Source of the DNA: Thermoactinospora rubra
GTDB lineage: Bacteria > Actinomycetota > Actinomycetes > Streptosporangiales > Streptosporangiaceae
Direction: 5' to 3'
Length of the DNA: 64,000 nucleotides
Assembly: GCF_002093975.1 (NCBI RefSeq)
Contig: NZ_MSZZ01000005.1
Span: forward strand, 1-64,000
Both the position numbers and the translations under genes were made by a program. The notes beneath the pieces were generated by a model. It was not told the DNA's origin, did no database searches, and saw only the letters and a program-made list of their open reading frames with translations. Positions 35,328 through 43,399 of the stretch are shown one piece after another. Each line of letters begins with the position of its first letter. Within the stretch, counting starts at the first letter, position 1.

Positions 35328-37910
35328 GTGAGAGCAATCCGAAGGTTCACCGTCCGCACCGTGCTGCCGGCGGAGCTGTCCGCCCTCGGCGAGCTCGTCC
35401 ACAACCTCCGATGGTCCTGGCATCCGGAGACCACCGACCTGTTCGCCTCCGTCGACCCGGACCTGTGGGAGCGGGTCGGGCACGACCCCGTGGCACTGCT
35501 GGGCGCCGTCGACCCCGCCAGGCTGCGCGAGCTGGCCGCCGACCGCCGCTTCCTGCGGCGGCTCGCCGACGCCGCCGACGACCTGCGGGAGTACATGACC
35601 GCCCCGCGCTGGTACCAGACGCTGCCCGACGCCGCCCGCGCCATCGCCTACTTCTCCCCCGAGTACGGCATAGCCGCGGCGCTGCCGCAGTACTCCGGCG
35701 GCCTGGGCATCCTGGCGGGCGACCACCTCAAGGCCGCCAGCGACATGGGCGTGCCGATCCTGGCCGTCGGCCTGCTGTACCGCCACGGCTACTTCACCCA
35801 GTCGCTGTCGCCCGAGGGCTGGCAGCTGGAGCACTACCCCTCCCTCGACCCGGGCGGGCTGCCGCTGACGATGCTGAAGGAGGCCGACGGCTCGGCCGTG
35901 CGGATCAGGGTGGGCCTGCCGGAGCACCGCACGCTGCACGCCCAGGTGTGGGTCGCGCAGGTGGGCCGGGTGCCGCTGCTGCTGCTCGACTCCGACGTGG
36001 CCGAGAACGACTCGGCCGCCCGCGACGTGACCGACCGCCTCTACGGCGGCGGCACCGACCACCGGCTCATGCAGGAGCTGCTGCTCGGCATCGGCGGCGT
36101 GCGCGCCATCCGCGCCTACTGCCGCATCACCGGCCACCCCGAGCCCGAGGTGTTCCACACCAACGAGGGCCACGCCGGGTTCCTGGGCCTGGAGCGCATC
36201 CGCGAGCTGACCGTGACGCGGCTGTCCTTCGACGAGGCGCTGGAGGCCGTGCGGGCCGGGACGGTCTTCACCACCCACACGCCGGTCCCGGCCGGGATCG
36301 ACCGCTTCCCCATCGACATGATCCGGCGGCAGTTCGGCGGCGACAACGCCTGGCCGACCGTGCCGGTCGAGCGCATCCTGGAGCTCGGCGCCGAGGAGGA
36401 CCCCACCCGCTTCAACATGGCCGTCATGGGCATGCGGCTGGCCCAGCGGGTCAACGGCGTCTCCCAGCTCCACGGCAAGGTCAGCAGGGAGATGTTCAAG
36501 AACCTGTGGCCGGGCTTCGACGTCGACGAGGTGCCGATCGGGTCGATCACCAACGGCGTCCACGCGCCCACCTGGGTCGGCCGGGAGATCATGGAGCTGG
36601 CCGGCCGCGCGCTGCCCTCGGTCGTCGAGCGCGGCCAGGGCTGGGAGGGCGTGCAGAAGATCTCCGACGCCGACATCTGGGCCATCCGCGGCCGGCTGCG
36701 CCGCCGCCTGGTGGAGGCGGCCAGGGTACGGCTGCGCGCCTCCTGGCGCGACCGCGGCGCCTCCGACGCCGAGCTGGGCTGGGTCGACGACGCCCTCGAC
36801 CCCGACGTGCTGACCATCGGCTTCGCCCGGCGCGTGCCCTCCTACAAGCGGCTGACGCTGATGCTGCGCGACCCGGCGCGGCTGCGGAAGCTGCTGCTCG
36901 ACCCGGACAAGCCCGTGCAGATCGTCATCGCCGGCAAGGCCCACCCGGCCGACGAGGGCGGCAAGAAGCTCATCCAGCAGATCGTCAAGTTCGCCGACGC
37001 CGAGGACGTGCGCCACCGCATCGCCTTCCTGCCCGACTACGACATGGCCCTCGGCCAGCTGCTGGTCCAGGGCTGCGACGTGTGGCTGAACAACCCGCTG
37101 CGGCCCCTGGAGGCCAGCGGCACCTCGGGCATGAAGTCGGCGCTCAACGGCGGGCTCAACCTGTCCATCCGCGACGGCTGGTGGGACGAGTGGTACGACG
37201 GCACCAACGGCTGGGCCATCCCCACCGCCGACGGCGTCACCGACCCCGACCGGCGCGACGAGCTGGAGGCCGCGGCCCTGTACGACCTCATCGAGCACGA
37301 GGTCGCCGACCGCTTCTACGACCGCGCCGCCGACGGGCTGCCGCGCCGCTGGCTGGAGATGGTCAAGCACACGCTCGCCTCGCTCGGGCCCAAGGTGCTG
37401 GCCGGGCGCATGCTGCGCGACTACGTGCTGGATCTCTACACCCCGGCGGCCAAGTCGGCACGCGCCCTGTGCGCCGACGGCTACGCCCCGGCCAAAGACT
37501 TCGCCGCCTGGCGGGTCCGCGTCGCCAAGGCGTGGCCCGCCGTACGGGTCGAGCACGTCGAGGCCTCGGGGCTGGGCGACACGCCCGAGGTCGGCGCCGC
37601 GCTGGAGCTGCGGGCCACCGTGGCGCTGGGCGACCTGACGCCGGACGACGTGCTCGTGCAGGCCGCCTACGGCCGCGTCGGGGCGCACGACGAGCTGATC
37701 CACCCGAGCTACCTGGCGCTCGACCCGGTCGTCAACGGCGACGACGGCAAGGCGCACTACGCCGGCGTGATCCCGCTGGAGCGGACCGGCGCCTTCGGCT
37801 ACACCGTCCGCGTCGTGCCGCACAACCCGTTCATGGCCTCGCCGGCCGATCTCGGTCTCGTGGCGGTGCCCGAGGAGCCGGCGGGCATGACGAACGGCAC
37901 ACTCCGCTAG
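35328..37910 (+). CDS. glgP: Glycogen/alpha-glucan phosphorylase
   Basis: The GTG at 35328 gives VRAIRRFTVRTVLPAELSAL and 860 residues. The enzyme releases glucose-1-phosphate from alpha-glucan using pyridoxal phosphate. It belongs to the shorter actinobacterial GlgP branch with the N-terminal HNLRWSWHPETTDLFASVDP (DUF3417) segment. Core motifs are YFSPEYGIAAALPQYSGGLG, VFHTNEGHAGFLGLERI, FTTHTPVPAGIDRFP, IGSITNGVHAPTWVG and EASGTSGMKSALNGGLNLSI, the last next to the cofactor site. It is divergent from glgE and followed by a RpiR regulator on the same strand 45 bp later. Confidence 0.95.
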   Translation: MRAIRRFTVRTVLPAELSALGELVHNLRWSWHPETTDLFASVDPDLWERVGHDPVALLGAVDPARLRELAADRRFLRRLADAADDLREYMTAPRWYQTLPDAARAIAYFSPEYGIAAALPQYSGGLGILAGDHLKAASDMGVPILAVGLLYRHGYFTQSLSPEGWQLEHYPSLDPGGLPLTMLKEADGSAVRIRVGLPEHRTLHAQVWVAQVGRVPLLLLDSDVAENDSAARDVTDRLYGGGTDHRLMQELLLGIGGVRAIRAYCRITGHPEPEVFHTNEGHAGFLGLERIRELTVTRLSFDEALEAVRAGTVFTTHTPVPAGIDRFPIDMIRRQFGGDNAWPTVPVERILELGAEEDPTRFNMAVMGMRLAQRVNGVSQLHGKVSREMFKNLWPGFDVDEVPIGSITNGVHAPTWVGREIMELAGRALPSVVERGQGWEGVQKISDADIWAIRGRLRRRLVEAARVRLRASWRDRGASDAELGWVDDALDPDVLTIGFARRVPSYKRLTLMLRDPARLRKLLLDPDKPVQIVIAGKAHPADEGGKKLIQQIVKFADAEDVRHRIAFLPDYDMALGQLLVQGCDVWLNNPLRPLEASGTSGMKSALNGGLNLSIRDGWWDEWYDGTNGWAIPTADGVTDPDRRDELEAAALYDLIEHEVADRFYDRAADGLPRRWLEMVKHTLASLGPKVLAGRMLRDYVLDLYTPAAKSARALCADGYAPAKDFAAWRVRVAKAWPAVRVEHVEASGLGDTPEVGAALELRATVALGDLTPDDVLVQAAYGRVGAHDELIHPSYLALDPVVNGDDGKAHYAGVIPLERTGAFGYTVRVVPHNPFMASPADLGLVAVPEEPAGMTNGTLR

Positions 37911-37955
37911 GAACGGCAGGACGCGCGCAAGTGGCTCAGGCCGCATAATCATCGT

Positions 37956-38825
37956 GTGGACGACAACAGCCCTCGCGCCGACACCCTGGTGGCCACCGTC
38001 CGGGGGGTGCTGCCGTCCCTGACGCCGGCGGCGCAGACCGTGGCCAGGCTGATCCTGGAGGATCCGGCGACGGTCGCGCGCAGCACCATCACGGAGCTCT
38101 CGGCCGCCTCCGGCACCAGCGAGGCGACCATCGTGCGCACGGCGCGCCTGCTGGGCTTCTCCGGGTATCCGCAGCTCCGGCTGGCGCTGGCCGCCGCGGC
38201 GGCGCAGCCGGACCGGCTGGTGCCCGGCGACCTGGCCCCCGACGACCCGCTGTCGGAGGTCATCCTCAAGGTGTCGCGGGCGGAGTCGGAGGCCATCAAG
38301 GACACCGTGGCCCAGCTCTCCTCCGAGAAGCTGGGCGCGGTCGTGGACGCCATCGTGGGGGCGCGCAGGATCGACACCTACGGCGTGGGCGCCTCCGGGC
38401 TGGTCGCGGCGGACATGGCGCAGAAGCTCATGCGGATCGGCCTGTCGAGCCACTCGTTCGCCGACGCGCACCTGGCGCTGACGAGCGCGGTGCTGCTGAA
38501 GCGCGGCGACGTGGCGATCGGCATCAGCACCTCGGGGGAGACGCCGGACGTGCTGGAGCCGCTGCGGCGGGCCGGGGAGGCCGGCGCGACCACCGTGGCG
38601 ATCACCAACAACCCGCGCTCCTCCATCGCCGAGCTGGCCGAGCACGTGCTGATCTCGGCCGGGCGGGAGACCGAGTTCCGGCCAGGGGCGCTCGCCAGCC
38701 GCATCAGCCAGCTGCTGGTCGTGGACTGCGTCTTCGTGGGAGTGGCGCAGCGGACCTACGACTCCTCGCAGCAGGCGCTCCAGAGCACGCGCGAGGCGGT
38801 CGCCGAGTTCGTCAAGAAGCGCTAG
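37956..38825 (+). CDS. RpiR/MurR-family transcriptional regulator
   Basis: The 289-residue protein starts with GTG. The N-terminal HTH_6 domain (LTPAAQTVARLILEDPATVA; ITELSAASGTSEATIVRTAR) is followed by a SIS domain for phosphosugars (IDTYGVGASGLVAADMAQKL; GDVAIGISTSGETPDVLEPL). Regulators of this family sense sugar phosphates. Its place directly after glgP suggests control of glucan or amino-sugar metabolism, but the target is unproven. A CATAAT box ends 6 nt before the GTG, so a leaderless transcript is possible. Confidence 0.9.
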   Translation: MDDNSPRADTLVATVRGVLPSLTPAAQTVARLILEDPATVARSTITELSAASGTSEATIVRTARLLGFSGYPQLRLALAAAAAQPDRLVPGDLAPDDPLSEVILKVSRAESEAIKDTVAQLSSEKLGAVVDAIVGARRIDTYGVGASGLVAADMAQKLMRIGLSSHSFADAHLALTSAVLLKRGDVAIGISTSGETPDVLEPLRRAGEAGATTVAITNNPRSSIAELAEHVLISAGRETEFRPGALASRISQLLVVDCVFVGVAQRTYDSSQQALQSTREAVAEFVKKR

Positions 38826-38853
38826 CCGTACCCCGGGCGTCCCGAGGTACGGC
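38825..38853. terminator. Bidirectional terminator hairpin
   Basis: GCCGTACC and GGTACGGC pair over 8 bp around a 13-nt loop, between the convergent RpiR gene (stop 38825) and amidase gene (stop 38867). It fits termination in both directions. Confidence 0.6.
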
Positions 38854-38866
38854 CCGCGTCAGGGTC

Positions 38867-40774
38867 TCAGCCCCAGGACACCACCACGTCGTCGGCCTTG
38901 ACGAACATCACGCGGTGGCCGAACTGGATCTGGTAGTACTTCAGCTTCCCGCGCACCACCTTGTGGGTGGAGGGGTCGATCGTGACCGCCCGGTAGTACT
39001 CCCCGTACTGCACGGCGCCCAGCGTGTACTTCTCGCCGGCCGAGAAGGTGTACTGGAGCGGCGTGATCGGCTGGTAGGGGATGTCGGCCGGGTAGGCCTC
39101 CTGCTCCGGATACGCCCTGCCGTACACCGGGACCGTCGCCAGGCCCGGCTTGGGCGTCACGACCAGGCCCATGGACGGGACCGCCGTGGGGTTGCCGGCC
39201 GGGTTGTGGAACCACGCCTTCTGGCCGAGGTACCAGATCGCCGTCCAGTCGCCCTGCCGGTCGGCCACGACGTAGCGCTGGCCGGTGGTGGCCCGGGCGC
39301 TGTGGTCGTAGACGCTGTAGGTGCCGGGGTTCTTCTTGCCGATGTCGCCGACGAGCGGCGCGTCATGGCGCGGCTCGGTGCGCAGCCAGACCGTCGAGGC
39401 GCTGGTCGGCGGGCAGTCGTTGGCGGGCTGCTTGCGGTCGCAGCCGAAGAAGTACGGCTTGTTCGTGGCGAAGTCGGGCTTGATCATGATGGACTCCGAC
39501 TTCGGCCCGCCGAAGGGGTGCAGCGGCTTGCCGAGCAGCTCGAAGTAGTGCGCCCAGTCCCAGAAGGGGCCCGGGTCCTCGTGCATGCCCCGCACCGTGG
39601 TCGGCAGCGTGCCGGGCACGTTGTCGTGGCCCAGGATGTGCGCGCGGTCGAGCGGGACGAGGTGCTTGAGCGCCAGGTACCGCACGAGCTTGGCGGAGGT
39701 GCGGTACATCGCCTCGGTGTACCAGGCCGCGCCCTCGGCGAGGAAGCCCTCGTGCTCCAGGCCGATGGACTTGGCGTTGATGTACCAGTTGCCGGCCTGC
39801 CAGCCGACGTCCTCGGTCTTGATGTGCTGGGCGATGTGGCCGTCGCTGGAGCGCAGGGAGTAGTGCCAGCTGGCGCGGTAGTTCGGGTCGGTGCCCAGGC
39901 GGACGGAGGGCGCGAAGTACCCCTCCATGTCGTGGATGATGATGTAGTCGACCTTCTGGTTCCACGGCCGGTCCGAGGTGTCGAAGTTGCCGTAGCTGCC
40001 GTCGGGCCTGGTCGCCTGCCGGGCGGGGATCCACTCGCACGAGATCGTCGGCGGGCATTCGACGCCGTCGCGCCTGGGCGGCTTGAGGCCCAGCTTCTCC
40101 AGCCAGCGGCGGACCGGCTCCAGGCCGGGAAGCGGCGGCAGCGTGACCTTGTGCCCGTCGTCGGTGATGCGCTCGGCGCCCTCCCTGATCGTCGCGTACA
40201 CCTCGTCGGCGAAGAACCTGGCGGCCTCCTGCTCGGTGGCGCCGGAGTATTTGGCCACCGCGCCGTACCACTCGGCCGGGTCGCCGCTGAGCGGCGCGCC
40301 CAGCTCCTTCTGGTAGGCGGCCAGCAGCGCCGCGCCGCCCCGGATGTTGGCCGCGGGATCGCTGCGCAGCTTCTCGCGCGGCTCACCCGTCAGCTCGGCC
40401 GCCTTCTCCAGCGTCCGCAGCGAGGCGGGGATCTCGGCGGGCTGCTGAACGGGCTCGTCGGCCGGCGGCAGCGGCCTGCTCTCGTCGCCGCGGGCGTCCT
40501 CCTCGCTCTCGTGGTGGTGGTTGGTTCCGGTGTACGCCGCGGCGTCGGTCAGGTGCATGGGGCCGAACCCGGCGTCGGCGCTCGGCAGTCCGGCGTGCGC
40601 GTCCCAGCGCGACTCCAGGTAGGACACGCCCAGCAGGACGCTCTCGGGGACCTGGAACTCCTTGGCCGCGGCGGCGAAGGCCTGCTGGCGGTCGCCGGGC
40701 TCCTCGGCGGCGGTGGCGGGGGTCGCGGTGAGCAAAAGCGGTAAGGCGATGACAGCGATCAACGCTCTGCGCAT
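38867..40774 (-). CDS. Secreted N-acetylmuramoyl-L-alanine amidase
   Basis: The start at 40774 (MRRALIAVIALPLLLTATPA) has AGGAG at proper spacing; it gives 635 residues with a signal peptide. Region 1 (FQVPESVLLGVSYLESRWDA; GFGPMHLTDAAAY) looks like a lysozyme-like transglycosylase fold. The middle is an amidase_2/PGRP domain with zinc ligands in VDYIIIHDMEGYF and RAHILGHDNVPG, and HYSLRSSDGHIAQHI between them. The C-terminal part has SH3-like repeats (TVWLRTEPRHDAPLVGDIG; YVVADRQGDWTAIWYLGQ). It probably cleaves peptidoglycan cross-links in the wall during growth or turnover. Confidence 0.88.
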   Translation of the reverse strand: MRRALIAVIALPLLLTATPATAAEEPGDRQQAFAAAAKEFQVPESVLLGVSYLESRWDAHAGLPSADAGFGPMHLTDAAAYTGTNHHHESEEDARGDESRPLPPADEPVQQPAEIPASLRTLEKAAELTGEPREKLRSDPAANIRGGAALLAAYQKELGAPLSGDPAEWYGAVAKYSGATEQEAARFFADEVYATIREGAERITDDGHKVTLPPLPGLEPVRRWLEKLGLKPPRRDGVECPPTISCEWIPARQATRPDGSYGNFDTSDRPWNQKVDYIIIHDMEGYFAPSVRLGTDPNYRASWHYSLRSSDGHIAQHIKTEDVGWQAGNWYINAKSIGLEHEGFLAEGAAWYTEAMYRTSAKLVRYLALKHLVPLDRAHILGHDNVPGTLPTTVRGMHEDPGPFWDWAHYFELLGKPLHPFGGPKSESIMIKPDFATNKPYFFGCDRKQPANDCPPTSASTVWLRTEPRHDAPLVGDIGKKNPGTYSVYDHSARATTGQRYVVADRQGDWTAIWYLGQKAWFHNPAGNPTAVPSMGLVVTPKPGLATVPVYGRAYPEQEAYPADIPYQPITPLQYTFSAGEKYTLGAVQYGEYYRAVTIDPSTHKVVRGKLKYYQIQFGHRVMFVKADDVVVSWG

Positions 40775-40984
40775 GAACGCTCCTAGGCTGAGGGGCTGCG
40801 TCACCACAGTTTGGCCATGATTTCCTTCACGAGTCGAGACTTGACGAAGGTTTTCTTCACCGCGCCGGTGCTTTGCCGCGAGCCGGCTCGGGAGCGGCCC
40901 GGTGTTTGGGCGGGCTTTTTTGGGCCGGCCCTTGAGCGGGTCCCTGGGCGGGTTCTCGGACGGGCTTTCTGGCGGGCTAGAGTC

Positions 40985-42424
40985 ATGCCGGTGGACCTGG
41001 TCATCCTCGGCGCCGGCCCCGCGGGCCTGACCGCCGCCTGGCTCGCCGCCCGGCGCGGGCTGTCCGTCATGGTGCTCGAACGCTCCGGCCGCGTCGGCGG
41101 CCTGTCGGCGAGCTTCGAGGTCGCCGGGATCCGGGTCGACCACGGCAGCCACCGCCTGCACCCGGCCACGCCCCCGCACCTCCTGGCCGCCCTGCGCGAC
41201 CTGCTCGGCCGCGACCTGCAGCTGCGCCCGCGCAACGGCCGCCTGCGCGTCGGCGACCGCTTCGTCGGCTTCCCCCTGAAGGCCGGCGAGCTGGCCCGCC
41301 GCCTGCCGTACCCCCTGCTCGCCGGCATCGCCCGCGACGCGGTGACCGTACGGCGGGGCGGCGGCGACACCTACGCGGACGTCCTGCGCGCCGGCCTGGG
41401 ACCCACCCTGTACGGCGCGCTCTACGAGCCCTACGCGCTGAAGCTGTGGGGCCTGCCGGGCGAGGAGATCGACGGCGACCAGGCTCGCCGGCGCGTCACC
41501 GCCGACAGCCCGTGGAAGATCGCGCGCCGCGTCCTGCGCGGCCAGGCAGGCGGCCAGGGGCGCGTCTTCCACTACCCCCGCCGGGGTTTCGGTCAGATCG
41601 TGGAGGCGCTGGCGGAGGCCGCCGTGGCGGCGGGAGCGGAGATCCGGCTCAACACTGCCTGCACGCGCCTCGCCCCCGGTCCCGACGGCGTCACGGTGAC
41701 CATGGCAGCCGGGAACGCCGGGGACACCGGTAACGCCGGGGACGGCGGCGAGCCGACCGAGCCGACGGAGCCGACCGAGACGACTCTGACGGCGGCCCAC
41801 GTGTTCAGCACCATCCCCATGCCCCTCCTCGCGCGCCTCGCCGACCCGGGCCCGGACCCGGCCGTGACGCGGGCCGCGGCACAGCTGGAGTTCCGCGCGA
41901 TGGTGCTCGTCCACGCCGTCCACGAGGGCGGCCGGTGGACTCCCTACGACGCCCACTACCTCCCCGGCCCGCAGACGCCGGTCACCAGGATCTCCGAACC
42001 GGCCAACTACCGGGTCAGCGCGGCGGACCCGGCCGACCGGACGGTGCTGTGCCTGGAGATCCCCTGCCAGGTGGGCGACGACGTCTGGACGGCCACCGAC
42101 CACGCCGAGCTCGTGCGGGAGTGCCTCGACCGCTCGGGGTTGCCGCCGCTGAACCTGGCGGGACTGGAGGTCCGCCGCCTGCCCCACGTGTACCCGATCT
42201 ACCGCGTCGGCTACGCGCGGCACCTGGCGGGCCTCGACGCCTGGGCCGCCACGCTGCCCCGCGTGACCACCTTCGGCCGACTCGGCCTGTTCGCCCACGA
42301 CAACACGCACCACGCGATGGCGATGGCCGCCGACGCGGTCGCGGCGCTGACCGAGGACGGCTGGGACGCCACCGCCTGGTCGGCCGCCCGCGCCCGCTTC
42401 GCCACCCACGTCGTGGAGGACTAG
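40985..42424 (+). CDS. FAD-dependent oxidoreductase (amine oxidase/UDP-galactopyranose mutase-like)
   Basis: The start at 40985 gives MPVDLVILGAGPAGLTAAWL and 479 residues; GTG at 40991 is an alternative, fitting a leaderless transcript from TAGAGT at 40978. The N-terminal dinucleotide fold (GAGPAGLTAAW; VMVLERSGRVGGLSASF) and DHGSHRLHPATPPHLLAALR place it with protoporphyrinogen-oxidase/UGM-like flavoproteins. A low-complexity Gly/Pro/Glu/Thr insertion lies near residues 240-260. Closest relatives act on sugar nucleotides or in carotenoid-like pathways; the substrate is not predictable. No operon partner is evident. Confidence 0.75.
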   Translation: MPVDLVILGAGPAGLTAAWLAARRGLSVMVLERSGRVGGLSASFEVAGIRVDHGSHRLHPATPPHLLAALRDLLGRDLQLRPRNGRLRVGDRFVGFPLKAGELARRLPYPLLAGIARDAVTVRRGGGDTYADVLRAGLGPTLYGALYEPYALKLWGLPGEEIDGDQARRRVTADSPWKIARRVLRGQAGGQGRVFHYPRRGFGQIVEALAEAAVAAGAEIRLNTACTRLAPGPDGVTVTMAAGNAGDTGNAGDGGEPTEPTEPTETTLTAAHVFSTIPMPLLARLADPGPDPAVTRAAAQLEFRAMVLVHAVHEGGRWTPYDAHYLPGPQTPVTRISEPANYRVSAADPADRTVLCLEIPCQVGDDVWTATDHAELVRECLDRSGLPPLNLAGLEVRRLPHVYPIYRVGYARHLAGLDAWAATLPRVTTFGRLGLFAHDNTHHAMAMAADAVAALTEDGWDATAWSAARARFATHVVED

Positions 42425-42427
42425 CGT

Positions 42428-42652
42428 CTAACGCCGCCGCGCCACCGTACCTGCCGCCAGGCCGCCCACCATGAGGCCGCAACCGGACATCACCAGCAGG
42501 AAGGGCCTCGCCAAGGCGTATAAGGCAAGGGCGACCTGCGCTTCTCCGCCGTGGCTGTCGGCCCATGGCCGTACCACGAAGACGCCGTGGCACAGCCCCC
42601 AGACGATCAATGCGGTCCCGGCGGCGAGGAAAAGGTAGGCGATCACTCGCAT
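42428..42652 (-). CDS. Small two-helix membrane protein
   Basis: The 74-residue protein MRVIAYLFLAAGTALIVWGL has two hydrophobic segments (about 4-26 and 40-68) and ends in a basic tail (VARRR). It is convergent with the FAD oxidoreductase, 4 nt apart, and divergent from the response regulator. I recognise no family; length and membrane pattern make it a plausible real gene. Confidence 0.5.
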   Translation of the reverse strand: MRVIAYLFLAAGTALIVWGLCHGVFVVRPWADSHGGEAQVALALYALARPFLLVMSGCGLMVGGLAAGTVARRR

Positions 42653-42724
42653 GGCGACGGATGATACGGCCGGGCACGCCGCGGAGCAGTGCCTGGTTCA
42701 CCGGTTCGGCGTGAAGGATTCACA

Positions 42725-43330
42725 GTGATCAAAGTGCTGATCGCGGAGGACGCGCGCATCCCGCACGAGACGCTGGCCGCCGTGCTGGAGCTGGAGGAAG
42801 ACCTCGCGGTGGTGGCCACGGTGGAACGCGGTGACGAGGTGGTGCCCGCCGCGATCGGCTCCGCGCCGGACGTGGCGGTGATCGACATCGACCTGCCGGA
42901 GGTCGACGGCCTGACCGCGGCGGCGAGCCTGCGCGAGAAGCTGCCGGGCTGCCGCAGCCTGGTGCTCACCGGGCTGGCCAAGCCGGGTTACCTGCGCCGC
43001 GCGGTGGCCTGCGGCGTGACCGGCTTCGTGTTCAGGCACTCCCCGCCCGGCGACCTCATCGCCGCCATCAGGAAGGTGGCCGCGGGCGAGCAGGTGGTGG
43101 ATCCCCGCCTGGCCGTCGCCGCCCTGCGCCGGGCGGACAACCCGCTGGCCGCGCGCGAGGCGGACGTGCTCAGGCTGGCCGCCACCGGCGCCGAGCCGGA
43201 CGAGATCGCCGTACGGCTCTCGCTCAGCAAGGGCACCGTGCGCAACTACCTGTCCTCAGCGGTGGTGAAGCTCAACGCCAGGAGCCGCGTCGACGCGATC
43301 CGCATAGCCTCCGACGAGGGCTGGATCTGA
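42725..43330 (+). CDS. Orphan NarL/LuxR-type response regulator
   Basis: The GTG at 42725 gives VIKVLIAEDARIPHETLAAV and 201 residues. The receiver domain has the acidic pair ED and phosphorylation site AVIDIDLPEVDGL. The usual conserved Lys before the late Pro pair is Arg-His (FVFRHSPPGDLI), which may alter phosphorylation control. The C-terminal LuxR domain is complete: NPLAAREADVLRLAATGA, EIAVRLSLSKGTVRNYLSSA, NARSRVDAIRIA. It resembles DesR-type regulators of membrane lipid desaturation. No histidine kinase gene is adjacent. Confidence 0.88.
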   Translation: MIKVLIAEDARIPHETLAAVLELEEDLAVVATVERGDEVVPAAIGSAPDVAVIDIDLPEVDGLTAAASLREKLPGCRSLVLTGLAKPGYLRRAVACGVTGFVFRHSPPGDLIAAIRKVAAGEQVVDPRLAVAALRRADNPLAAREADVLRLAATGAEPDEIAVRLSLSKGTVRNYLSSAVVKLNARSRVDAIRIASDEGWI

Positions 43331-43399
43331 CGGCACCTCCGCCTCCGGCGCGTGCGTCCCGCCCGAGGCGTGCGCCCGGAGCCCGCGGCCGCCGGGCGG

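Noticed and set aside
35322..38645. A frame of over 1100 codons on the minus strand opposite glgP
   Set aside because: It is a G+C-driven antisense frame over a clearly recognisable phosphorylase and regulator; it has no domain of its own.
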